Source of the DNA: Ptiloglossa arizonensis
Lineage: Eukaryota > Arthropoda > Insecta > Hymenoptera > Colletidae
DNA: 64,000 nucleotides
NCBI RefSeq assembly: GCF_051014685.1
Contig: NW_027478879.1
Location: 186,001-250,000 of the forward strand
Reading direction: 5' to 3'
The position numbers were made by a program, and so were the translations under genes. Positions 44,301 to 59,568 of this stretch are shown here, piece after piece. A model generated the notes under the pieces. That model did no database searches. It had not been told where the DNA came from and saw only the letters and a list, made by a program, of their open reading frames with translations. The first letter of the stretch is position 1. Every line of letters starts with the position of its first letter.

Positions 44301-46300
44301 TTATACGTTATACGTTATACGTTATACGTTATACGTTATACGTTGTACTTCATACGTTATACGGTATACATTATACGTTATACGTTATACGTCATGGGTT
44401 ATACGTTATACGTTATACGTTATACGTTATACGTAATATGTAATACGTTATACGTTATACGTTATACGTTATACGTTATACGTTATACGTTATACGTTAT
44501 ACGTTATACGTTATACGTTATACGTTATACGTTATACGTTGTACGTTATACGTTATACGTTATATGTTATACGTTATACGTTATACGTTATACGTTATAC
44601 GTTATACGTCATACGTTATACGTCATAGGTCTTACGTTATACGTTATACGTTATACGGAATACGTAATATGTAATACGTTATACGTTATACGTTACAAGT
44701 TATACGTTATACGTCATAGGTCTTACGTTATATGTTATACGTTATTCGGTATACGTTATACGTTATACGTTATACGTTATACGTTATACGTTATACGTTA
44801 TACGGCATACGTAATATGTAATACGTTATACGTTATACGTTATACGTTATACGTTATACGTTATACGTTATACGTTATACGTTATACGTTATACGTAATA
44901 CGTTATACGTTATACGTTATACGTTATACGTTATACGTTATACGTTATACGTTATACGTTATACGTTATACGTCATACGTCATACGTTATACGTCATACG
45001 TTATACGTTATACGTTATACGTTATACGTTATACGTTATACGTTATACGTTATACGTTATACGTTATACGTTATACGTTATACGTTATACGTTATACGTT
45101 ATACGTTATACGTTATACGTTATACGTTATACGTTATACGTTATACGTTATACGTTATACGTTATACGTTATACGTTATACGTTATACGTTATACGTTAT
45201 ACGTCATACGTTATACGTTATACGTTATACGTTATACGTTATACGTTATACGTTATACGTTATACGTTATACGTTATACGTTATACGTTATACGTTATAC
45301 GTTATACGTTATACGTTATACGTCAAAGATCTTACGTTATAGGTTATACGTTATACGTTATACGTTATCCGTTATACGTTATACGTTATATGTTATACGT
45401 TACACGTTCTACGTTGTATGTTATACGTTATACGTTATACGTTATATGTTATACGTTATATGTTATACGTTATACGTTTTACGTTATATGTTATACGTTA
45501 TACGATATACGTTATAGTTTATACGTTATACGTTATACGTTATACATTATACGTTATACGTTATACGTTATATGTTATACGTTATACGTTATACGTTATA
45601 CGTTATACGTTATACGTTATACGTTATACGTTATACGTTATACGTTATACAATATACGTTATACGTTAGACGTTATACGTTATGCGTTATACGTTATACG
45701 TTATACGTTATACGTTATACGTTATACGTTATACGTTATACGTTATACGTTATACGTTATACGTTATACGTTATACGTTATACGTTGTACGTCACACGTA
45801 ATACGTCATACGTTATACGTTATACGTTATACGTTATACGTTATACGTTATACGTTATACGTTATACGTTATACGTTATACGTTATACGTTATACGTTAT
45901 ACGTTGTACTTCATACGTTATACGGTATACATTATACGTTATACGTTATTCGTCATGGGTTATACGTTATACGTTATACGTTATACGTTATACGTAATAT
46001 GTAATACGTTATACGTTATACGTTATACGTTATACGTTATACGTTATACGTTATACGTTATACGTTATACGTTATACGTTATACGTTATACGTTATACGT
46101 TATACGTTATAGGTTATACGTTATACGTTATACGTTATACGTTATACGTTATACGTTATACGTCATACGTTATACGTCATAGGTCTTACGTTATACGTTA
46201 TACGTTATACGGAATACGTAATATGTAATACGTTATACGTTATACGTTACACGTTATACGTTATACGTCATAGGTCTTACGTTATATGTTATACGTTATA
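38400..46300 (+). repeat. Right-type blocks with 1.9-2.1 kb periodicity
   Basis: TCATGGG monomers at 38575, 40675 and 42586 are 2,100 and 1,911 bp apart. The TCATAGG+TCTTACG word followed by ATATACA starts at 39002, 41109 and 43013, with shifts of 2,107 and 1,904 bp. The TTGTACG+TCACACG word is frequent. The segment 41.95-42.27 kb recurs 1,897 bp later. All shifts are multiples of 7. No gene is present. Confidence 0.85.
41501..41885 (+). repeat. Longest homogeneous tract noticed: 55 consensus monomers
   Basis: There are 385 bp of unchanged TTATACG between TCATACG (ends 41500) and TCATAG+ATCTTACG (starts 41886). The equivalent stretch one block later is 43370-43782, where a single TAATACG (43531) splits it into 23 and 35 units. 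Confidence 0.9.
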
Positions 46301-48800
46301 CGTTATACGGAATACGTAATATGTAATACGTTATACGTTATACGTTACACGTTATACGTTATACGTCATAGGTCTTACGTTATATGTTATACGTTATACG
46401 GTATACGTTATACGTTATACGTTATACGTTATACGTTATACGTTATACGTTATACGTTATACGTCATAGGTCTTACGTTATACGATATACATTATACGGT
46501 ATACGTAATATGTAATACGTTATACGTTATAAGTTATACGTTATACGTTATACGTTATACGTTATACGTTATACGGCATACGTAATATGTAATACGTTAT
46601 ACGTTATACGTTATACGTTATACGTTATACGTTATACGTTATACGTTATAAGTTATACGTTATACGTTATACGTTATACGTTATACGTTATACGTTATAC
46701 GTTATACGTTATACGTTATACGTTATACGTTATACGTTATACGTTATACGTTATACGTTATACGTTATACGTTATACGTTATACGTCATACGTCATACGT
46801 TATACGTCATACGTTATACGTCATACGTTATACGTTATACGTTATACGTTATACGTTATACGTTATACGTTATACGTTATACGTTATACGTTATACGTTA
46901 TACGTTATACGTTATACGTTATACGTTATACGTTATACGTTATACGTTATACGTTATACGTTATACGTTATACGTTATACGTTATACGTCATACGTTATA
47001 CGTTATACGTTATACGTTATACGTTATACGTTATACGTTATACGTTATACGTTATACGTTATACGTTATACGTTATACGTTATACGTTATACGTTATACG
47101 TTATACGTTATACGTTACACGTTATACGTTATACGTTATACGTTATACGTTATACGTTATACAATATACGTTATACGTTATACGTTATACGTTATGCGTC
47201 ATTCGTTATACGTTATGCGTTATACGTTATACGTTATACGTTATACGTTATACGTTATGCGTCATTCGTTATACGTTATGCGTTATACGTTATACGTTAT
47301 ACGTTATACGTTGAACTTTATACGTTATACGTTATACGTTATACGCTGAACTTTATACGTTATACGTTATACGTTATACGTTATATGTTATACGTTATAC
47401 GTTATACGTTATAGGTTATACGTTATACGTTATACGATATACGTTATACGTTATACGTTATACGTTATACGTTCTACGTTATATGTTATACGTTATACGT
47501 TATACGTTATATGTTATACGTTATACGATATACGTTATGGGTTATACGTTATACGTTATACGTTATACGTTATACGTTATACGTTATACGTTATACGTTA
47601 TATGTTATACGTTATACGTTATACGTTATACGTTATACGTTATAAGTTATACGTTATACGTTATACGTTATACGTTATACGTTGTACGTCACACGTAATA
47701 CGTCATACGTTATACGTTATACGTTATACGTTATACGTTATACGTTATACGTTATACGTTATACGTTATACGTTATACGTTATACGTTATACGTTATACG
47801 TTATACGTTATACGTTATACGTTATACGTTATACGTTATACGTTATACGTTATACGTTATACGTTATACGTTATACGTTATACGTTATACGTTATACGTT
47901 ATACGTTATACGTTATACGTTATACGTTATACGTTATACGTTATACGTTATACGTTGAACTTTATACGTTATGCGTTATACGTTATACGTTGAACTATTA
48001 TACGTTATACGTTATACGTTGAACTTTATACGTTATACGTTATACGTTATACGTTATACGTTATACGTTATACGTTATACGTTATACGTTATACGTTATA
48101 CGTTATACGTTATACGTTGAACTTTATACGTTATACGTTATACATTATACGTTATACGTTATACGTTATACGTTATACGTTATACGTTGAACTTTATACG
48201 TTATACGTTATACGTTATACGCTGAACTTTATACGTTATACGTTATACGTTATACGTCATACGTTATACGTCGTGGGTTATACGTTATACGTTATACATT
48301 ATACGTTATATGTTATATGTTATACGTCATACGTTATACGTTGTAGGTTACACCTTATACGATATACGTCATACGTAATACATTATACGTTATACGTTAT
48401 ACGTTATACGTTATACGGTATACATTATACGTTATACGTTATACGTCATGGGTTATACGTTATACGTTATACGTTATACGTTATACGTTATACGTTATAC
48501 GTTATACGTTATACGTTATACGTTATACGTTATACGTTATACGTTATACGCTATACGTTATACGTTATACGTTATACGTTATACGTTATACGTTATACGT
48601 TATACGTTATACGTTATACGTTATGCGTCATTCGTTATACGTTATGCGTTATACGTTATACGTTATACGTTATACGTTGAACTTTATACGTTATACGTTA
48701 TACGTTATACGCTGAACTTTATACGTTTTACGTTATACGTTATACGTTATATGTTATACGTTATACGTTATACGTTATAGGTTATACGTTATACGTTATA
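46300..48800 (+). repeat. Mixed right-type satellite segment
   Basis: This contains the TCATAGG+TCTTACG/ATATACA word at 46464, GCATACG with TAATATG, TCATACG doublets near 46.79 kb, TTATGCG+TCATTCG words near 47.2 kb, TTGTACG+TCACACG at 47682, a 35-monomer homogeneous tract (47710-47954) and TTGAACT groups. No gene is present. Confidence 0.8.
47990..47997 (+). other. 8-bp monomer TTGAACTA (register +1)
   Basis: An extra A follows a TTGAACT unit, and the phase of later monomers rises by one. It is the oldest-looking of three such units only in the sense of position; the others are at 50343 and 54439. Confidence 0.93.
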
Positions 48801-51800
48801 CGATATACGTTATACGTTATACGTTATACGTTATACGTTATACGTTATACGTTATACGTTATACGTTATACGTTATACGTAATACAATATACGTTATACG
48901 TTATACGTTTTACGTTATACGTTATACGTTGTACGTCACACGTAATACGTCATACGTTATACGTTATACGTTATACGTTATACGTTATACGTTATACGTT
49001 ATACGTTATACGTTATACGTTATACGTTATACGTTATACGTTATACGTTATACGTTGTACTTCATACGTTATACGGTATACATTATACGTTATACGTTAT
49101 ACGTCATGGGTTATGCGTTATACGTTATACGTTATACGTTATACGTAATATGTAATACGTTATACGTTATACGTTATACGTTATACGTTATACGTTATAC
49201 GTTATACGTTATACGTTATACGTTATACGTTATACGTTATACGTTATACGTTATACGTTATAGGTTATACGTTATACGTTATACGTTATACGTTATACGT
49301 TATACGTCATACGTTATACGTCATAGGTCTTACGTTATACGTTATACGTTATACGGAATACGTAATATGTAATACGTTATACGTTATACGTTACACGTTA
49401 TACGTTATACGTCATAGGTCTTACGTTATATGTTGTACGTTATACGGTATACGTTATACGTTATACGTTATACGTTATACGTTATACGTTATACGTTATA
49501 CGTTATACGTTATACGTTATACGTTTTACGTCATAGGTCTTACGTTATACGATATACATTATACGGTATACGTAATATGTAATACGTTATACGTTATAAG
49601 TTATACGTTATACGTTATACGTTATACGTTATACGTTATACGTTATACGGCATACGTAATATGTAATACGTTATACGTTATACGTTATACGTTATACGTT
49701 ATACGTTATACGTTATACGTTATACGTTATACGTTATACGTTATACGTTATACGTTATACGTTATACGTTATACGTTATACGTTATACGTTATACGTTAT
49801 ACGTTATACGTTATACGTTATACGTTATACGTTATACGTTATACGTTATACGTTATACGTTATACGTTATACGTTATACGTTATACGTTATACGTTATAC
49901 GTTATACGTTATACGTTATACGTTATACGTTATACGTTATACGTCATACGTCATACGTTATACGTCATACGTTATACGTTATACGTTATACGTTATACGT
50001 TATACGTTATACGTTATACGTTGTACGTTATACGTTATACGTTATACGTTATACGTTATACGTTATACGTTATACGTTATACGTTATACGTTATACGTTA
50101 TACATTATACGTTATACGTTATACAATATACGTTATACGTTATAGGTTATACGTTATACGTTATACGTTATACGTTGAACTTTATACGTTATGCGTTATA
50201 CGTTATACGTTGAACTTTATACGTTATACGTTATACGTTATACGTTATACGTTATACGTTATACGTTATACGTTATACGTTATACGTTATACGTTATACG
50301 TTATACGTTGAACTTTATACGTTATGCGTTATACGTTATACGTTGAACTATTATACGTTATACGTTATACGTTGAACTTTATACGTTATACGTTATACGT
50401 TATACGTTATACGTTATACGTTATACGTTATACGTTATACGTTATACGTTATACGTTATACGTTGAACTTTATACGTTATACGTTATACGTTATACGTTA
50501 TACGTTATACGTTATACGTTATACGTTATACGTTATACGTTGAACTTTATACGTTATACGTTATACGTTATACGCTGAACTTTATACGTAATACGTTATA
50601 CGTTATACGTCATACGTTATACGTCGTGGGTTATACGTTATACGTTATACATTATACGTTATATGTTATATGTTATTCGTCATACGTTATACGTTGTAGG
50701 TTACACCTTATACGATATACGTCATACGTCATACGTTATACGTTATACGTTATACGTTATACGTTATACGGTATACATTATACGTTATACGTTATACGTC
50801 ATGGGTTATACGTTATACGTTATACGTTATACGTTATACGTTATACGTTATACGTTATACGTTATACGTTGTACTTCATACGTTATACGGTATACATTAT
50901 ACGTTATACGTTATACGTCATGGGTTATGCGTTATACGTTATACGTTATACGTTATACGTAATATGTAATACGTTATACGTTATACGTTATACGTTATAC
51001 GTTATACGTTATACGTTATACGTTATACGTTATACGTTATACGTTATACGTTATACGTTATACGTTATACGTTATACGTTATACGTTATACGTTATACGT
51101 TATACGTTATACGTTATACGTCATACGTTATACGTTATACGTTATACGTTATACGTTATACGTTATACGTTATACGTTATACGTTATACGTTATACGTTA
51201 TACGTTATACGTTATACGTTATACGTTATACGTTATACGTTATACGTTATACGTTATACGTTATACGTTATACGTTATACGTTATACGTTATACGTTATA
51301 CGTTATACGTTATACAATATACGTTATACGTTATAGGTTATACGTTATACGTTATACGTTATACGTTATACGTTATACGTTATACGTTGTACTTTATACG
51401 TTATACGTTATACATTATACGTTATACGTTATACGTCATGGGTTATACGTTATTAGTTATACGGTATACGTAATATGTAATACGTTATACGTTATACGTT
51501 ATACGTTATACGTTATACGTTATACGTTATACGTCATACGTTATACGCTGTACTTTATACGTTATACGTTATACGTTATACGATATACGTTATACGTTGT
51601 ACCTTATACGTTATACGTTATACGTTATACGTTATACGTTATACGTTATACGTTATACGTTATACGTTATACGTTATACGTTATACGTTATACGTTATAC
51701 GTTGAACTTTATACGTTATACGTTATACGTTATACGTTATACGTTATACGTTATACGTTATACGTTATACGTTATACGTTATACGTTATACGTTATACGT

Positions 51801-52800
51801 TATACGTTGAACTTTATACGTTATACGTTATACATTATACGTTATACGTTATACGTTATACGTTATACGTTATACGTTATACGTTGAACTTTATACGTTA
51901 TACGTTATACGTTATACGCTGAACTTTATACGTTATACGTTATACGTTATACGTCATACGTTATACGTCGTGGGTTATACGTTATACGTTATATGTTATA
52001 CGCTCTACGTTGTATGTTATACGTTATACGATATACGTTATATGTTATACGTTATACGTTATACGTTATACGTTCTACGTTATATGATATACGTTATACG
52101 TTATACGTTATATGTTATACGTTATACGTTATACGTTATGGGTTATACGTTATACGTTATACGTTATACATTATACGTTATTCGTTATACGTTATATGCT
52201 ATACGTTATACGTTATACGTTATACGTTATACGTTATACGTTATACGTTATACGTTATAGAATATACGTTATACGTTATACGTTATACGTTATACGTTAT
52301 ACGTTATACGTTATACGTTATACGTTGAACTTTATACGTTATACGTTATACGTTATACGTTGAACTTTATACGTTATACGTTATACGTTATACGTTATAC
52401 GTTATACGTTATACGTTATACGTTATACGTTATACGTTATACGTTATACGTTGAACTTTATACGTTATACGTTATACGTTATACGTTGAACTTTATACGT
52501 TATACGTTATACGTTATACGTTATACGTTATACGTCGTGGGTTATACGTTGTACGTTATACATTATACGTTATACGTTATATGTTATACGTCATACGTTA
52601 TACGTTATACGTTATACGTTATACGTTATACGTTATACGTTATACGTTATACGTTATACGTTATACGTTATACGTTATACGTTATACGTTATACGTTATA
52701 CGTTATCCGTTATACGTTATACGTTATACGTTATACGTTATACGTTATACGTTATACGTTATACGTTAAACGTTATACGTTATACGTTATACGTCATAGG
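48800..52800 (+). repeat. Higher-order block C, copy 1
   Basis: ATATACG (48803), TTGTACG+TCACACG (48929), the TCATAGG word (49531), the 8-bp monomer (50343), TCGTGGG (50624) and the TTAAACG near 52.77 kb recur in order in copy 2. The shift is 4,075 bp, then 4,096, 4,341, 4,334 and 4,327 bp, each one more than a multiple of 7, matching the single 8-bp monomer. Confidence 0.88.
50343..50350 (+). other. 8-bp monomer TTGAACTA (register +1)
   Basis: The same unusual unit as at 47990, inside block C1. Confidence 0.93.
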
Positions 52801-54438
52801 TCTTACGTTATATGTTGTACGTTATACGGTATACGTTATACGTTATACGTTATACGTTATACGTTATACGTTATACGATATACGTTATACGTTATACGTT
52901 ATACGTTATACGTTATACGTTATACGTTATACGTTATACGTTATACGTTATACGTAATACAATATACGTTATACGTTATACGTTTTACGTTATACGTTAT
53001 ACGTTGTACGTCACACGTAATACGTCATACGTTATACGTTATACGTTATACGTTATACGTTATACGTTATACGTTATACGTTATACGTTATACGTTATAC
53101 GTTATACGTTATACGTTATACGTTATACGTTGTACTTCATACGTTATACGGTATACATTATACGTTATACGTTATACGTCATGGGTTATGCGTTATACGT
53201 TATACGTTATACGTTATACGTAATATGTAATACGTTATACGTTATACGTTATACGTTATACGTTATACGTTATACGTTATACGTTATACGTTATACGTTA
53301 TACGTTATACGTTATACGTTATACGTTATACGTTATAGGTTATACGTTATACGTTATACGTTATACGTTATACGTTATACGTCATACGTTATACGTCATA
53401 GGTCTTACGTTATACGTTATACGTTATACGGAATACGTAATATGTAATACGTTATACGTTATACGTTACACGTTATACGTTATACGTCATAGGTCTTACG
53501 TTATATGTTGTACGTTATACGGTATACGTTATACGTTATACGTTATACGTTATACGTTATACGTTATACGTTATACGTTATACGTTATACGTTATACGTT
53601 ATACGTCATAGGTCTTACGTTATACGATATACATTATACGGTATACGTAATATGTAATACGTTATACGTTATAAGTTATACGTTATACGTTATACGTTAT
53701 ACGTTATACGTTATACGTTATACGGCATACGTAATATGTAATACGTTATACGTTATACGTTATACGTTATACGTTATACGTTATACGTTATACGTTATAC
53801 GTTATACGTTATACGTTATACGTTATACGTTATACGTTATACGTTATACGTTATACGTTATACGTTATACGTTATACGTTATACGTTATACGTTATACGT
53901 TATACGTTATACGTTATACGTTATACGTTATACGTTATACGTTATACGTTATACGTTATACGTTATACGTTATACGTTATACGTTATACGTTATACGTTA
54001 TACGTTATACGTTATACGTTATACGTTATACGTTATACGTCATACGTCATACGTTATACGTCATACGTTATACGTTATACGTTATACGTTATACGTTATA
54101 CGTTATACGTTATACGTTGTACGTTATACGTTATACGTTATACGTTATACGTTATACGTTATACGTTATACGTTATACGTTATACGTTATACGTTATACA
54201 TTATACGTTATACGTTATACAATATACGTTATACGTTATAGGTTATACGTTATACGTTATACGTTATACGTTGAACTTTATACGTTATGCGTTATACGTT
54301 ATACGTTGAACTTTATACGTTATACGTTATACGTTATACGTTATACGTTATACGTTATACGTTATACGTTATACGTTATACGTTATACGTTATACGTTAT
54401 ACGTTGAACTTTATACGTTATGCGTTATACGTTATACG

Positions 54439-54446
54439 TTGAACTA
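54439..54446 (+). other. 8-bp monomer TTGAACTA (register +1)
   Basis: The copy-2 equivalent of 50343, shifted by exactly 4,096 bp. Confidence 0.93.
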
Positions 54447-54719
54447 TTATACGTTATACGTTATACGTTGAACTTTATACGTTATACGTTATACGTTATA
54501 CGTTATACGTTATACGTTATACGTTATACGTTATACGTTATACGTTATACGTTATACGTTGAACTTTATACGTTATACGTTATACGTTATACGTTATACG
54601 TTATACGTTATACGTTATACGTTATACGTTATACGTTGAACTTTATACGTTATACGTTATACGTTATACGCTGAACTTTATACGTAATACGTTATACGTT
54701 ATACGTCATACGTTATACG

Positions 54720-55209
54720 TCGTGGGTTATACGTTATACGTTATACATTATACGTTATATGTTATATGTTATTCGTCATACGTTATACGTTGTAGGTTAC
54801 ACCTTATACGATATACGTCATACGTCATACGTTATACGTTATACGTTATACGTTATACGTTATACGTTATACGTTATACGTTGAACTTTATACGTTATAC
54901 GTTATACGTTATACGCTGAACTTTATACGTAATACGTTATACGTTATACGTCATACGTTATACGTCGTGGGTTATACGTTATACGTTATACATTATACGT
55001 TATATGTTATATGTTATTCGTCATACGTTATACGTTGTAGGTTACACCTTATACGATATACGTCATACGTCATACGTTATACGTTATACGTTATACGTTA
55101 TACGTTATACGGTATACATTATACGTTATACGTTATACGTCATGGGTTATACGTTATACGTTATACGTTATACGTTATACGTTATACGTTATACGTTATA
55201 CGTTATACG
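54720..55209 (+). repeat. 245-bp internal duplication in block C2
   Basis: TCGTGGG at 54720 recurs at 54965 with the following TTGTAGG/TTACACC word and the preceding TTGAACT context. Block C1 has only one (50624). The shift is 35 units. A second 245-bp shift separates the TCATAGG/ATATACA words at 58303 and 58548. Confidence 0.88.
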
Positions 55210-57127
55210 TTGTACTTCATACGTTATACGGTATACATTATACGTTATACGTTATACGTCATGGGTTATGCGTTATACGTTATACGTTATACGTTATACG
55301 TAATATGTAATACGTTATACGTTATACGTTATACGTTATACGTTATACGTTATACGTTATACGTTATACGTTATACGTTATACGTTATACGTTATACGTT
55401 ATACGTTATACGTTATACGTTATACGTTATACGTTATACGTTATACGTTATACGTTATACGTCATACGTTATACGTTATACGTTATACGTTATACGTTAT
55501 ACGTTATACGTTATACGTTATACGTTATACGTTATACGTTATACGTTATACGTTATACGTTATACGTTATACGTTATACGTTATACGTTATACGTTATAC
55601 GTTATACGTTATACGTTATACGTTATACGTTATACGTTATACGTTATACGTTATACAATATACGTTATACGTTATAGGTTATACGTTATACGTTATACGT
55701 TATACGTTATACGTTATACGTTATACGTTGTACTTTATACGTTATACGTTATACATTATACGTTATACGTTATACGTCATGGGTTATACGTTATTAGTTA
55801 TACGGTATACGTAATATGTAATACGTTATACGTTATACGTTATACGTTATACGTTATACGTTATACGTTATACGTCATACGTTATACGCTGTACTTTATA
55901 CGTTATACGTTATACGTTATACGATATACGTTATACGTTGTACCTTATACGTTATACGTTATACGTTATACGTTATACGTTATACGTTATACGTTATACG
56001 TTATACGTTATACGTTATACGTTATACGTTATACGTTATACGTTGAACTTTATACGTTATACGTTATACGTTATACGTTATACGTTATACGTTATACGTT
56101 ATACGTTATACGTTATACGTTATACGTTATACGTTATACGTTGAACTTTATACGTTATACGTTATACATTATACGTTATACGTTATACGTTATACGTTAT
56201 ACGTTATACGTTATACGTTGAACTTTATACGTTATACGTTATACGTTATACGCTGAACTTTATACGTTATACGTTATACGTTATACGTCATACGTTATAC
56301 GTCGTGGGTTATACGTTATACGTTATATGTTATACGCTCTACGTTGTATGTTATACGTTATACGATATACGTTATATGTTATACGTTATACGTTATACGT
56401 TATACGTTCTACGTTATATGATATACGTTATACGTTATACGTTATATGTTATACGTTATACGTTATACGTTATGGGTTATACGTTATACGTTATACGTTA
56501 TACATTATACGTTATTCGTTATACGTTATATGCTATACGTTATACGTTATACGTTATACGTTATACGTTATACGTTATACGTTATACGTTATAGAATATA
56601 CGTTATACGTTATACGTTATACGTTATACGTTATACGTTATACGTTATACGTTATACGTTGAACTTTATACGTTATACGTTATACGTTATACGTTGAACT
56701 TTATACGTTATACGTTATACGTTATACGTTATACGTTATACGTTATACGTTATACGTTATACGTTATACGTTATACGTTGAACTTTATACGTTATACGTT
56801 ATACGTTATACGTTGAACTTTATACGTTATACGTTATACGTTATACGTTATACGTTATACGTCGTGGGTTATACGTTGTACGTTATACATTATACGTTAT
56901 ACGTTATATGTTATACGTCATACGTTATACGTTATACGTTATACGTTATACGTTATACGTTATACGTTATACGTTATACGTTATACGTTATACGTTATAC
57001 GTTATACGTTATACGTTATACGTTATACGTTATCCGTTATACGTTATACGTTATACGTTATACGTTATACGTTATACGTTATACGTTATACGTTAAACGT
57101 TATACGTTATACGTTATACGTTATACG

Positions 57128-57133
57128 TTTACG
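57128..57133 (+). other. 6-bp monomer TTTACG (register -1)
   Basis: It lies 35 bp before a TCATAG+ATCTTACG word (57169), rather than the 77 bp seen in the left half and block B. Confidence 0.95.
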
Positions 57134-59562
57134 TTATACGTTATACGTTATACGTTATACGTTACACGTCATAGATCTTACGTTATAGGTTATACGTTAT
57201 ACGTTATACGTTATACGTTATATGTTATACGTTATACGTTATATGTTATACGTTATACGTTATACGTTATATGTTATACGTTATACGTTATACGTTATAG
57301 GTTATACGTTCTACGTTATACGTTATACGTTATACGTTATACGTTATACGTTATACGTTATACGTTATACGTTATACGATATACGTTATACGTTATACGT
57401 TATACGTTATACGTTATACGTTATACGTTATACGTTATACGTTATACGTTATACGTTATACGTTATACGTTATACGTTATACGTTATACGTTATACGTTA
57501 AACGTCATAGGTCTTACGTTATACGTTATACGTTATACGTTATACGGTATGCGTAATATGTAATACGTTATACGTTATATGTTATACGTTCTACGTTGTA
57601 TGTTATACGTTATACGTTATACGTTATATGTTATACGTTATACGTTATACGTTATACGTTCTACGTTATATGATATACGTTATACGTTATACGTTATATG
57701 TTATACGTTATACGTTATACGTTATGGGTTATACGTTATACGTTATACGTTATACATTATACGTTATTCGTTATACGTTATATGCTATACGTTATACGTT
57801 ATACGTTATACGTTATACGTTATACGTTATACGTTATACGTTATACGTTATACGTTATACGTTATACAATATACGTTATACGTTATACGTTATACGTTAT
57901 ACGTTATACGTTATACGTTGAACTTTATACGTTATACGTTATACGTTATACGTTGAACTTTATACGTTATACGTTATACGTTATACGTTATACGTTGAAC
58001 TTTATACGTTATACGTTATACGTTATACGTTATACGTTATACGTTATACGTTATACGTTATACGTTATACGTTATACGTTGAACTTTATACGTTATACGT
58101 TATACGTTATACGTTGAACTTTATACGTTATACGTTATACGTTATACGTTATACGTTATACGTCGTGGGTTATACGTTGTACGTTATACATTATACGTTA
58201 TACGTTATATGTTATACGTCATACGTTATACGTTATACGTTATACGTTATACGTTATACGTTATACGTTATACGTTATACGTTATACGTTATACGTTATA
58301 CGTCATAGGTCTTACGTTATACGATATACATTATACGGTATACGTAATATGTAATACGTTATACGTTATAGGTTATACGTTATACGTTATACGTTATACG
58401 TTATACGTTATACGTTATACGTTATACGTTATACGTTATACGGTATACGTAATATGTAATACGTTATACGTTATACGTTATACGTTATACGTTATACGTT
58501 ATACGTTATACGTTATACGTTATACGTTATACGTTATACGTTATACGTCATAGGTCTTACGTTATACGATATACATTATACGGTATACGTAATATGTAAT
58601 ACGTTATACGTTATAGGTTATACGTTATACGTTATACGTTATACGTTATACGTTATACGTTATTCGTTATACGTTATACGTTATACGTTATACGTCATAG
58701 GTCTTACGTTATACGTTATACGTTATACGTTATACGTTATACGGTATACGTAATATGTAATACGTTATACGTTATATGTTATACGTTCTACGTTGTATGT
58801 TATACGTTATACGTTATACGTTATATGTTATACGTTATACGTTATACGTTATACGTTCTACGTTATATGATATACGTTATACGTTATACGTTATATGTTA
58901 TACGTTATACGTTATACGTTATGGGTTATACGTTATACGTTATACGTTATACATTATACGTTATTCGTTATACGTTATATGCTGTACGTTATACGTTATA
59001 CGTTATACGTTATACGTTATACGTTATACGTTATACGTTATACGTTATACAATATACGTTATACGTTATACGTTATACGTTATACGTTATACGTTATACG
59101 TTGAACTTTATACGTTATACGTTATACGTTATACGTTGAACTTTATACGTTATACGTTATACGTTATACGTTATACGTTATACGTTATACGTTATACGTT
59201 ATACGTTATACGTAATACGTTGAACTTTATACGTTATACGTTATACGTTATACGTTGAACTTTATACGTTATACGTTATACGTTATACGTTATACGTTAT
59301 ACGTCGTGGGTTATACGTTGTACGTTATACATTATACGTTATACGTTATATGTTATACGTCATACGTTATACGTTATACGTTATACGTTATACGTTATAC
59401 GTTATACGTTATACGTTATACGTTATACGTTATACGTTATACGTTATACGTTATACGTTATACGTTATCCGTTATACGTTATACGTTATACGTTATACGT
59501 TATACGTTATACGTTATACGTTATACGTTATACGTTAAACGTTATACGTTATACGTTATACG

Positions 59563-59568
59563 TTTACG
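59563..59568 (+). other. 6-bp monomer TTTACG (register -1)
   Basis: It lies 84 bp before the TCATAG+ATCTTACG word at 59653. Confidence 0.95.

Larger units (their letters stand above)
52870..57125 (+). repeat. Higher-order block C, copy 2
   Basis: This is the tandem copy of 48.8-52.8 kb. It begins at the ATATACG (52878) equivalent to 48803. It differs by a 21-bp gain before 50.0/54.1 kb, an internal 245-bp duplication and two losses of 7 bp. It ends before the TTTACG at 57128. Confidence 0.88.
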
